30,788 bases of DNA from Flavobacteriales bacterium UBA958 (GTDB taxonomy: Bacteria; Bacteroidota; Bacteroidia; Flavobacteriales_D; Crocinitomicaceae), in contig DBCM01000012.1 of NCBI GenBank assembly GCA_002293045.1, positions 1 through 30,788 on the forward strand, in the 5' to 3' direction. Positions 1 through 5,864 of the stretch are shown here, piece after piece. The notes beneath the pieces were generated by a model, which had not been told where the DNA came from, ran no database searches, and saw nothing but the letters and a program-made list of their open reading frames with translations. How positions within the stretch are numbered: position 1 is the first letter of the stretch; each line of letters opens with the position of its first letter. The translations under genes were made by a program, and so were the position numbers.

Positions 1-807
1 GCAAGTTCTCCAAATGCATTCGATGGAACAGCTTCAGTCACTGCAGTTGGCGGCTCTGCACCATACATCTTCCAGTGGAGTAATGGTTCTACGACCAGTA
101 CGATAAATTCCTTAGGCCTTGGCGTATATACGTGCTGTATTACGGATATGAATGGGTGCGTGAGTTGTGATAGTTTTACCGTTTCGGCGACCATAAATCC
201 AGGAAATGACACGGTTTTCGTAATTAACAACAACAACATTGGGAATGTCATGGATTCGTTAGGGATGCAGCAGGTGCTGGATTGCAGCATTGATTACAAT
301 GCCATTGGTGCAGCCTTTATTTCCGGTTCTCAATATATTCCAAGCGGCAACCCAAATGCGCTAGATAGCATCTATCTTACTTGGCAAGTATATGATGCCT
401 TGGTGCCTGCCAATGTTATGGCGACGTATGTGGTTGGGTATTCTTTATTCCCTCCATTAGCACAATCCTACACCGCAAGTTTAGAGATTCATTGTCCGCA
501 GAAGAATACGAATTACAATACCTTACTAATTATTGACCAATTTTATACCTCACAATTGGGACTAACGGAACCTACGTTTGTACCGAGCATTTGCGTTCAG
601 GACGGGTGTGCTTCGGTTGGGCTAGGAGCAAGTTCTCGCGGTACCTTAACCGTGTATTCTATCAGCGGAAGCAAAATGACCTCACAGAAGGTGATGGAGG
701 TTTCCAACGCGCAAATTCTGGTGTCTTCATGGAGTACTGGCGTTTACTTCTTGCATTACAGCCTAAGTTCTGGTGCTCAAGGCGTGGTGCGTTTTGTGAA
801 ACCGTAA
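1..807 (+). CDS. T9SS-secreted surface protein with SprB repeat, 3' part only
   Basis: The reading frame is open from the first base, so this is the C-terminal 268 residues of a larger protein whose start lies left of the window. The first ~55 residues form a SprB-type repeat: DGTASVTAVGGSAPYIFQW, then a short turn and YTCCITDMNGC. Such repeats occur in gliding and adhesion proteins of Bacteroidota. An unassigned domain follows. The last ~75 residues look like a type A sorting domain (TLTVYSISGSKM..., STGVYFLHYS..., ending VRFVKP), the signal for export by the type IX secretion system and anchoring at the cell surface. Function beyond a secreted or surface protein cannot be told. A hairpin terminator lies 30 bp after the stop. 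The product class is fairly sure; the exact adhesin type is not. Confidence 0.85.
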   Translation, partial: ASSPNAFDGTASVTAVGGSAPYIFQWSNGSTTSTINSLGLGVYTCCITDMNGCVSCDSFTVSATINPGNDTVFVINNNNIGNVMDSLGMQQVLDCSIDYNAIGAAFISGSQYIPSGNPNALDSIYLTWQVYDALVPANVMATYVVGYSLFPPLAQSYTASLEIHCPQKNTNYNTLLIIDQFYTSQLGLTEPTFVPSICVQDGCASVGLGASSRGTLTVYSISGSKMTSQKVMEVSNAQILVSSWSTGVYFLHYSLSSGAQGVVRFVKP

Positions 808-837
808 TGATTTTTAACTAAAGAATACATAAAAAAT

Positions 838-864
838 CCCTCACCGTTTTGAACGCGATGAGGG
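838..864. terminator. Hairpin terminator between convergent genes
   Basis: The arms CCCTCACCG and CGATGAGGG pair with one mismatch around a 9-base loop. An A-run sits on the left and an A/T-rich tract on the right, so it could stop transcription from both the T9SS gene (plus) and the AAA ATPase gene (minus). A weaker, related copy lies at 2126-2153 on the other side of the ATPase gene. Confidence 0.7.
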
Positions 865-890
865 AAAATTAAATCTAAAGAGGTTTTTTT

Positions 891-2036
891 TTAAAACTTC
901 AATCCAACCTGCTCTATTTCTTCGAAGAAATTTTCTCGATTAATTACTGTAAATTTTGTTTCACCATAGAGATTTGTAAAACTCTTTGTTAATCGTGCGG
1001 TTTTCGATATATTCCATTTAATCTCAACAGTTTTCAGCACACCATTTTTTTCTAAAATCAGATCAATTTCGCGGTGGTCAATATTTCTCCAAAAATAAAA
1101 GTTCGCATGAATTTGTTTATACTCATTTTGTTTTCTTAATTCATTGATGATGAAATTTTCAAATAGTGCTCCGGCGTCATTTCGAATTTCAATCGGGCGA
1201 AAATCATTTATCAAGGCGTTCCGAATGCCTAAATCGTTAAAATAAATCTTTTTAGATTTTTTCAATTCTGTTCGATGATTTGAGTGGTAGCCTGGTAATT
1301 TGTAGATGACAAATGCTTGAACTAACATTTCAATATAACTCTCAACCGTTTGATTATCAAGTTTTAAGTTTTTTGAAAGTTCGTTATAATTTACCTCTGA
1401 TCCGATTTGCCAAGCGAGTAATTTTAATAATTCCAACATTTTTTCCGGCTTTTTCAAGCCCTTAAACAAAAAAATATCTTTGTATAAATAACTCTCTGAT
1501 AAAAAACGCAATCTACGTTCAGCTTCTAGAGGATGTGTTACAATTTCTGGATAATAACCATAAATTAATCGTTGTGGAAGTTGCCTTAACTCTTCCAACA
1601 AACTTGTATGTTGAACCATTTCTTGAAATGAGAAAGGAAATAGAGCAAATTCAAATTTTCTCCCAGTCAATGGTTCATTCAAGGAGTTTCGTAACTCAAA
1701 TGCACTCGAACCGCTAGCAACTACTTGTATATCTTTGCAGTAGTCTGCAAATAATTTGAGAATCGAACCAATTCCTTCGATTTTTTGAGCCTCGTCAATA
1801 ACCAATATTTTATGATTGCCTGCAATTTGTTTTAATCGTTCGCTATTGATATTTTTGAGAAGCTGTTGAACATCCGCATTTTCACCATCCAACCATAAGG
1901 TTTTGTTTGAATTACACGCGGCCAACATTTTGATAAGTGTACTTTTACCAACCTGTCTAGCCCCGAGAATAACGATAATTTTCCCTTTGAAAAAGTCGTT
2001 TTCGATGCTCGATGAAATTTCCCGTTCTACTGACAT
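891..2036 (-). CDS. AAA-family ATPase with DUF4143 C-terminal domain
   Basis: This is a 381-residue protein of the ATP-binding family with an N-terminal AAA_14 domain and a C-terminal DUF4143 domain. Walker A is GARQVGKST (residues 25-33), Walker B is VIDEAQ (79-84), and a sensor-like ASGSSAFEL follows (107-115), then the family stretch LTGRKFEFALFPFSFQE. The C-terminal half (about 200-345) has the look of DUF4143, including a conserved acidic/basic patch near HREIDLILE. Family members are common, often multi-copy and patchily distributed in Bacteroidota; their cellular role is not settled. The gene stands alone with its own promoter and terminator and is bracketed by two related hairpin sequences, which suggests an inserted unit. 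No sign of frameshift. Confidence 0.88.
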   Translation of the reverse strand: MSVEREISSSIENDFFKGKIIVILGARQVGKSTLIKMLAACNSNKTLWLDGENADVQQLLKNINSERLKQIAGNHKILVIDEAQKIEGIGSILKLFADYCKDIQVVASGSSAFELRNSLNEPLTGRKFEFALFPFSFQEMVQHTSLLEELRQLPQRLIYGYYPEIVTHPLEAERRLRFLSESYLYKDIFLFKGLKKPEKMLELLKLLAWQIGSEVNYNELSKNLKLDNQTVESYIEMLVQAFVIYKLPGYHSNHRTELKKSKKIYFNDLGIRNALINDFRPIEIRNDAGALFENFIINELRKQNEYKQIHANFYFWRNIDHREIDLILEKNGVLKTVEIKWNISKTARLTKSFTNLYGETKFTVINRENFFEEIEQVGLKF

Positions 2037-2062
2037 TTATCTAGTATATTCGATTTGGTTCG

Positions 2063-2094
2063 CAAAAATAGTACTTTATTTTGGAATTAATCAA
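2063..2094 (-). promoter_or_regulatory. Promoter for the AAA ATPase gene
   Basis: On the minus strand, TTG (2092-2094), a 21 bp spacer and TATTTTTG (2063-2070) match the Bacteroidota -33/-7 consensus (TTG, TAnnTTTG). The -7 element lies 26 bp upstream of the start codon, giving a short leader. Confidence 0.55.
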
Positions 2095-2112
2095 AAAAAA
2101 ATAGACTTTTGA

Positions 2113-2328
2113 CTATTAAAAATATCCCTCACCGTATTTGATAACGATGAGAGTAATCCAAAATCTAGTTCTGCATCCCATTACAATGAAACATTTAGCC
2201 GAATAGCCATTGAGTCGGCCACGTCTTTATTGTATGTTCAAGATCCCACAAGAAGCCGTATTCAGAAAAGCCTCAAGCCATTTGCCCAAAAAAACGGAAA
2301 TAGTTGGGTGCTGAAAGTGTTGAAATAA
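2113..2328 (+). pseudogene. Remnant of an unknown gene, C-terminal end
   Basis: A frame without an in-frame ATG runs from after the TGA at 2110-2112 to the TAA at 2326-2328. Its translation has normal protein character, for example SRIAIESATSLLYVQDPTRS followed by a Lys-rich end finishing NSWVLKVLK. No start codon, promoter or upstream coding sequence is present, because the ATPase gene region lies directly to the left. I read it as the 3' end of a decayed or truncated gene. The family is not recognised. The left edge of the open frame coincides with the second copy of the hairpin sequence, so the true break may be anywhere from 2113 to about 2155. Confidence 0.4.
2126..2153. repeat. Second, degenerate copy of the CCCTCACCG hairpin
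   Basis: CCCTCACCG, a 10-base loop and CGATGAGAG resemble the terminator hairpin at 838-864. Similar A-rich flanks precede it, and TCTA follows some bases after each copy (874-877 and 2164-2167). One extra mismatch weakens the stem. The two copies flank the AAA ATPase gene in the same orientation. They may be a direct duplication made at insertion, or two members of a genome-wide terminator family. Confidence 0.5.
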
Positions 2329-2371
2329 AAGAAATAGGCGATACAGATATTGGATATTTGTGTATATCCTT

Positions 2372-2437
2372 GGACTCCAATGGAGTCCTATAGTTTACAG
2401 TACCATCCTCCCGAACAAAGCGACTCCATAAGAGTCG
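2372..2437. other. Two small hairpins in gene-poor DNA
   Basis: GGACTCC/GGAGTCC (2372-2388, 7 bp stem, 3-base loop) and CGACTC/GAGTCG (2421-2437, 6 bp stem, 5-base loop) lie 32 bp apart and share the core GACTC...GAGTC. Neither is followed by a T-run on either strand, so they are not typical terminators. Function unknown. Confidence 0.4.
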
Positions 2438-2472
2438 AATGTTTTCCATGTAGATCATAGTTAATTCAAAGA

Positions 2473-2530
2473 AGGGATTACGAGCGTGCTCGTTTTCCGT
2501 GTATTGGGCTCAATCCAAGCATAAAGTCCA
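2473..2530 (+). repeat. Interspersed ~58 bp repeat, copy 1
   Basis: Starts GGGATTACGAGC, carries the palindrome ACGAGC-GT-GCTCGT (2480-2493), then GTTTTCCGTG, GGGCTCAATCCAAGCATA and GTCCAC. It is nearly identical to the copy at 2612-2670. The copy runs directly into a terminator-like hairpin (2524-2558). Confidence 0.7.
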
Positions 2531-2558
2531 CCTTGTTTCACAAGGCACGGACTTTTTT
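2524..2558 (+). terminator. Rho-independent terminator-like hairpin at the end of repeat copy 1
   Basis: The outer arms AAGTCC/GGACTT and inner arms CCTTG/CAAGG enclose a TTTCA loop, followed by six T. Oriented for plus-strand transcription, although no intact plus-strand gene lies upstream; only the gene remnant ending at 2328 does. Confidence 0.55.
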
Positions 2559-2611
2559 GTTTATTCACTCACTCAAGCAAGCTTGGTTCGTTTAACACAA
2601 AGCATAATATG

Positions 2612-2670
2612 GGGATTACGAGCGCTGCTCGTTTTCCGTGGATAGGGCTCAATCCAAGCATAGCGTCCAC
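2612..2670 (+). repeat. Interspersed ~58 bp repeat, copy 2
   Basis: Same unit as 2473-2530. The palindrome is ACGAGC-GCT-GCTCGT (2618-2632): stem conserved, loop one base longer. After the shared GTCCAC the sequence differs but again forms a hairpin, ACTATGC-TAC-GCATAGT (2669-2685). The same design with a different terminal hairpin suggests a repeat family whose structure is kept. Confidence 0.7.
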
Positions 2671-2698
2671 TATGCTACGCATAGTTTGGGATTTAATC

Positions 2699-2829
2699 AA
2701 ATAACAGAATGTGAGTGAGTACGAAGTAAAAAGAAAGTAAGAAATCATCGCTCTCGCTATAAAAAATAACAGAAAGAGAATGAGAATGAGTATGAAGTAA
2801 AAAGAGAGTAAGAAATCATCGCTCTCGCT
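2699..2829. repeat. Tandem duplication of ~65-71 bp next to tRNA-Lys
   Basis: Unit A (2699-2758) and unit B (2764-2829) both start AAATAACAGAA and end GAAATCATCGCTCTCGCT with few differences. A 6-base GAGAAT-type expansion in unit B makes the offset 65 at the left and 71 at the right. Only unit B, next to the tRNA, has the partner arm that makes a long hairpin. Confidence 0.7.
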
Positions 2830-2849
2830 CTGTTTCTCACTCTCTTTTT
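2799..2849 (-). terminator. Long hairpin terminator of tRNA-Lys
   Basis: The arms at 2799-2815 and 2833-2849 (17 bases each, 16 pairing) enclose a 17-base loop. On the minus strand the hairpin begins one base after the tRNA 3' end and finishes in a T-run, as expected for a terminator. Confidence 0.6.
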
Positions 2850-2850
2850 G

Positions 2851-2923
2851 TGATCCCGCTGGGATTCGAACCCAGGACCCATACATTAAAAGTGTATTGC
2901 TCTACCAGCTGAGCTACGGAATC
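2851..2923 (-). tRNA. tRNA-Lys (anticodon TTT)
   Basis: A 73 nt cloverleaf on the minus strand. The acceptor arms GATTCCG and CGGGATC pair over 7 bp with one G:T, and the discriminator base is A. The D arm contains AGCTCAGCTGGTAGAGC. The anticodon loop is CTTTTAA with anticodon TTT at 2888-2890. The T arm is CTGGG-TTCGAAT-CCCAG. The 3' CCA is not encoded (CAA follows). A promoter lies just upstream and a long hairpin terminator just downstream, so it is a single-gene transcript. Confidence 0.95.
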
Positions 2924-2938
2924 GCTGATTTGAGGGTG

Positions 2939-2967
2939 CAAATATACCAAAAATATTCTTCTAGCAA
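2939..2967 (-). promoter_or_regulatory. Promoter for tRNA-Lys
   Basis: Minus-strand TTG (2965-2967), 18 bp spacer, TATATTTG (2939-2946), a perfect TAnnTTTG. It lies 15 bp upstream of the mature 5' end, leaving a short leader to be trimmed. Confidence 0.6.
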
Positions 2968-2979
2968 TCCTTTATTCGG

Positions 2980-2987
2980 TATTTTTG
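2980..2987 (+). promoter_or_regulatory. -7 element for aroK
   Basis: TATTTTTG matches TAnnTTTG exactly and lies 22 bp before the aroK ATG. No clear TTG at the -33 spacing. It diverges from the tRNA-Lys promoter. Confidence 0.4.
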
Positions 2988-3009
2988 AGAAATATAATTT
3001 TTCACACGG

Positions 3010-3525
3010 ATGCCATTGTCGAAACACATCTGTTTACTCGGGTTTATGGGGTCAGGGAAATCAACCCTTGGGGCTGCCTTGGCGGAGCGTTTAAACGTTT
3101 CTTGGATTGACAGCGATCTATGGATCGAGCAGACCCAACAACAATCAATTCAAGAAATCATCACCGCAGTTGGCTGGCCAGCTTTTCGTGCCTTAGAACA
3201 CGAGTTCACGTTGTCAATGGCAGCTCAGAAGCCTTCCGTTATTTCTTGTGGTGGTGGATTTCCCTTGGCACAAGAAAATTGGCATTGGATTTCTCATTAC
3301 TGTACCTCCATATACCTACAGGTAGATAGTGAACACCTGTGCGAAAGGCTTTCATTAAATCAAGGGTCAAGACCCTTACTTGCGAATCTTAATCAAGAAT
3401 CGCTTAAGTTATTCATAACTTCAGAATTGAAGCATAGAGAACCAATTTACGAGAGGGCAGATTTTATTGCAAATGGCAACGGTACGGCAGAGGAAACGAT
3501 TTCTCTACTGGAGGCATTAATATAA
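3010..3525 (+). CDS. aroK: Shikimate kinase
   Basis: A 171-residue cytosolic enzyme that phosphorylates shikimate at the 3-hydroxyl with ATP in the chorismate pathway to aromatic amino acids. Visible motifs: Walker A GFMGSGKST (11-19), the substrate/Mg site DSD (34-36), FR (59-60), the GGG shikimate loop after Cys80 (81-83), and the lid RPLL (121-124). Length is normal for AroK/AroL. The start at 3010 gives MPLSKHICLLGFMGSGK, the usual short N-terminus. The gene is alone on the plus strand. Its 3' end overlaps the convergent neighbour by 9 bp, so no terminator fits between them. Confidence 0.95.
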   Translation: MPLSKHICLLGFMGSGKSTLGAALAERLNVSWIDSDLWIEQTQQQSIQEIITAVGWPAFRALEHEFTLSMAAQKPSVISCGGGFPLAQENWHWISHYCTSIYLQVDSEHLCERLSLNQGSRPLLANLNQESLKLFITSELKHREPIYERADFIANGNGTAEETISLLEALI

Positions 3526-4197
3526 ATCCCGTCGATAACCGAGTTGAAATAAAAAGTTCAACCGAGAATAAGTATGGCTATTCTCACCGGCACTGTTATT
3601 AACAACATTTAATACCGAGTATGTACCTGTTATGTCGAAAAATAGAGTTCCTCTTACCGGTATGGTGTATTTAAACCCTCCTTGTATTCCTAGCGCTAAA
3701 TAGTAAATGCTTCCTTTGGTTGGATTGGCATTCGGTAACGTATATTTCCCCTCCCACTCATAGGTTTCCGTGTAATCTAATTTAGAGAACTTTGCGCTGG
3801 TCGTATTAATGCCTACCCCAAATACACTCCCTCCATACAGGGCAAATCCATTGTCGTAGTCATTGAGCATGTACGAACGAGTGCCTCCTTCTATGTAATA
3901 GGTATGGGAACGTACGTTGTATGGAATAGAAAGCGTATATGGAGAGGTGGCCACATCAATTGCAGTCATATTGGCATATCGTGTCGTACTGTCCTGGTTT
4001 GGTAAAAAGGCTGAAGCTCTTACGAAGAAGGTTAAATCGCTAGACCGTGGAATCTCTAATCCCAAGTTGAATCCAAACGAATTTCTTTGAGTGCCAATGC
4101 CATTTAATATGCCTGTGCCACCAGAAATACTCATTTGAGCGTAGCTCGTTAAACAAAGGCTGGTAATTAATAGTGCGATAAAAAGCTTCATAATCAT
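3517..4197 (-). CDS. Secreted, probably outer-membrane beta-barrel protein
   Basis: A 226-residue protein with a clear signal peptide (hydrophobic core LFIALLITSLCLTSYA, then Q). The mature part alternates polar and hydrophobic residues, is rich in Gly, Tyr, Thr and Asn, and ends in Tyr. That pattern suits an outer-membrane beta-barrel, but no family is recognised. Two starts are possible: ATG at 4197 (MIMK...) or the third codon (MKLF..., 4191), which gives a more usual signal peptide. A well-formed promoter lies just upstream. It converges on aroK with overlapping stop codons. Function unknown. Confidence 0.65.
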   Translation of the reverse strand: MIMKLFIALLITSLCLTSYAQMSISGGTGILNGIGTQRNSFGFNLGLEIPRSSDLTFFVRASAFLPNQDSTTRYANMTAIDVATSPYTLSIPYNVRSHTYYIEGGTRSYMLNDYDNGFALYGGSVFGVGINTTSAKFSKLDYTETYEWEGKYTLPNANPTKGSIYYLALGIQGGFKYTIPVRGTLFFDITGTYSVLNVVNNSAGENSHTYSRLNFLFQLGYRRDLY

Positions 4198-4219
4198 CCC
4201 GTTTTCATGGAGGTTCTAA

Positions 4220-4250
4220 CAAATGTACTTCAGACACCTTGATTAAACAA
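4220..4250 (-). promoter_or_regulatory. Promoter for the 226-residue secreted protein
   Basis: Minus-strand TTG (4248-4250), 20 bp spacer, TACATTTG (4220-4227), a perfect TAnnTTTG, 22 bp before the start codon at 4197. Confidence 0.6.
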
Positions 4251-4320
4251 GTTAATTCAATTTTAAGTTTTGTTAATGTTGTTAAAATAATTGCAATGTT
4301 TTTTCTAACTTCGTTGTCGT

Positions 4321-5286
4321 ATGAAGCGTCAATTGGCTTTTTCCTTAGTGCTTGCAACCCTTTCGTTTATTGCTACGAAGGCCATCGAGTCCTATGGTGT
4401 CGATCAGTTTTATGAATATCAGGCTACCCATTTCCAAAAAGAGAGTGGATATTTTGATTTACAACACCCCGTGAGCATCCAGTATCTTCCCACGGGATTG
4501 ATTCCATTCAGTGAAATCGCCAATATGGACAGCCTGCACCTCATGGCCATGCAAGGGAGTGGGTTAAATGGTTTAGTTCGTCTAAATTCGGATAGCAATT
4601 CCTTTTCAATCCTTTCGCCCTTAAAATCAAAGCATCATTTGTCTGCGTTCGTGCAGGTAGATTCTACGTTATATTTATTTGATGATCGCATGGATGTGTA
4701 TACTTCCACCTTTCCCTACGATTCCTCATCGACACGTAAAATTTCACAAGAACGCCCAAACTGGAAAAGCACTTCCGCATGTTTTCATCAGGCCACGCAC
4801 CGAATTTATTTCAATCCTGAAGTAGACCATCCAGAAACAAATAGACTTCGTGCCGTCTATACCTATAGTCTAAACAAAAATCGGTACGTTTCGGAACCGC
4901 TATTTTCTTATGATGTAGATGCTGTGGAGCGCTTCGCCTCGGAACATGGAATTAGAATCCATGCGAACAGGGTAACTGCGTTAAAAGACACTGTCTTTGG
5001 ATTAACCGTTATACCAAGTGCCATAGCAGTACACCCCAAAACAAATGAAGTATATATACTTTCAGCCATTGATCATTCCTTAGTGGTATTTGACCAGTTT
5101 GGAGTGATTACCAATTATTCAGAATTGGATGCCGGGCTATTTCCGAATCCAACCGGATTAACCTTCGCGCAGAATGGAGATTTATTGATCTGTAATGAGG
5201 ATTTTATTAAAAATTCAATCGTGCGTATTTCTTGGAATAAACTTTGGCAATCCAAAGGTGGTAAGGGATTGGTTTTTGGACGTTAG
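4321..5286 (+). CDS. Exported beta-propeller protein, SdiA-regulated/SMP-30-like
   Basis: A 321-residue protein. Residues 1-20 are a hydrophobic leader (MKRQLAFSLVLATLSFIATKA) fitting an export signal. The rest reads as repeated beta-blades. The C-terminal part, IAVHPKTNEVYILSAIDHS then LFPNPTGLTFAQNGDLLICNE, resembles the SdiA-regulated (YjiK-type) propeller family. Family members are probably periplasmic or envelope-bound; substrates are unknown. A weak -7-like TAACTTCG lies at 4306-4313, 7 bp before the ATG. The stop overlaps the convergent wbqC-like gene by 4 bp (TTAG). Fold assignment is moderately sure; function is not. Confidence 0.6.
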   Translation: MKRQLAFSLVLATLSFIATKAIESYGVDQFYEYQATHFQKESGYFDLQHPVSIQYLPTGLIPFSEIANMDSLHLMAMQGSGLNGLVRLNSDSNSFSILSPLKSKHHLSAFVQVDSTLYLFDDRMDVYTSTFPYDSSSTRKISQERPNWKSTSACFHQATHRIYFNPEVDHPETNRLRAVYTYSLNKNRYVSEPLFSYDVDAVERFASEHGIRIHANRVTALKDTVFGLTVIPSAIAVHPKTNEVYILSAIDHSLVVFDQFGVITNYSELDAGLFPNPTGLTFAQNGDLLICNEDFIKNSIVRISWNKLWQSKGGKGLVFGR

Positions 5287-5864
5287 TCCAATAGAAATAA
5301 TCTTCCCATGGGGCCCTCGCACATCAGCAAATCCAGCGCTGACAAATTACTCATGAAAGGTGTTTGGTAACTAAATACTTGCTGATATTCCTTAAATGAT
5401 TTTCTCGTTAACCAATCGGTTTGACGGAAATCTATATCCTCGTATGGTTTGAATTCGTTCGAATACCTAATTGAAACAGGCAATTCCCATGCTTCAATGA
5501 ACAGTTGTAAAATTTGTGCGTTCAGCACTGAAATTTCATGGGGAGGGTTGAGCAATATAGCCTCGATTTCACGGTCATAAAAATCAAAGTACGGGGATTT
5601 TCCATATGCGGTTTTGATCGCTCTCCAATGTTTAATTCCCCACAGGGGTTCATCTCCAATTCGGACGTCGCCTACGGATTGTTTTTCTAATTGATGTGAA
5701 ATAGGCACCGTTAAGCGCAAAATACCCTCGGAGCCTAAAATTTCACATCGATTTCGAATGCTTTGTTTGATCCAATGTTCGTGATGATCAATCCAAACGG
5801 TCTGGTGCCTGCATAGTTCCTTCACATAGTGAATGCTTGGGAAATATGCCGTTGGGAAAATCAC
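5283..5864 (-). CDS. WbqC-family protein
   Basis: A 193-residue protein of the WbqC family. The start PTAYFPSIHYVKEL and the middle WGIKHWRAIKTAYGKSPYF are family-typical. Members occur in polysaccharide clusters and as a conserved chromosomal gene in Bacteroidota, and the biochemical role is not firmly established. The start is a GTG (5862-5864) directly after the lepB stop TAG (5865-5867). That TAG is also in frame with wbqC, so no earlier start is possible. Translation is probably coupled to lepB. Last gene of the parA operon; its 3' end overlaps the convergent propeller gene. Confidence 0.82.
   Translation of the reverse strand: MIFPTAYFPSIHYVKELCRHQTVWIDHHEHWIKQSIRNRCEILGSEGILRLTVPISHQLEKQSVGDVRIGDEPLWGIKHWRAIKTAYGKSPYFDFYDREIEAILLNPPHEISVLNAQILQLFIEAWELPVSIRYSNEFKPYEDIDFRQTDWLTRKSFKEYQQVFSYQTPFMSNLSALDLLMCEGPMGRLFLLD

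Noticed and set aside
2273..2458. 61-residue minus-strand open frame in the gene-poor segment
   Set aside because: It overlaps the better supported remnant and spans two hairpins, with no promoter or recognisable family. I cannot support it as a gene, though it might belong to a small repeat element.
2473..2829. CRISPR array
   Set aside because: There are only two copies each of two unrelated repeats, with no regular spacers and no cas genes.
2569..2886. 105-residue minus-strand open frame
   Set aside because: It begins inside tRNA-Lys (MYGSWVRIPAGS is a tRNA translation) and runs through the tandem and interspersed repeats. Not a gene.
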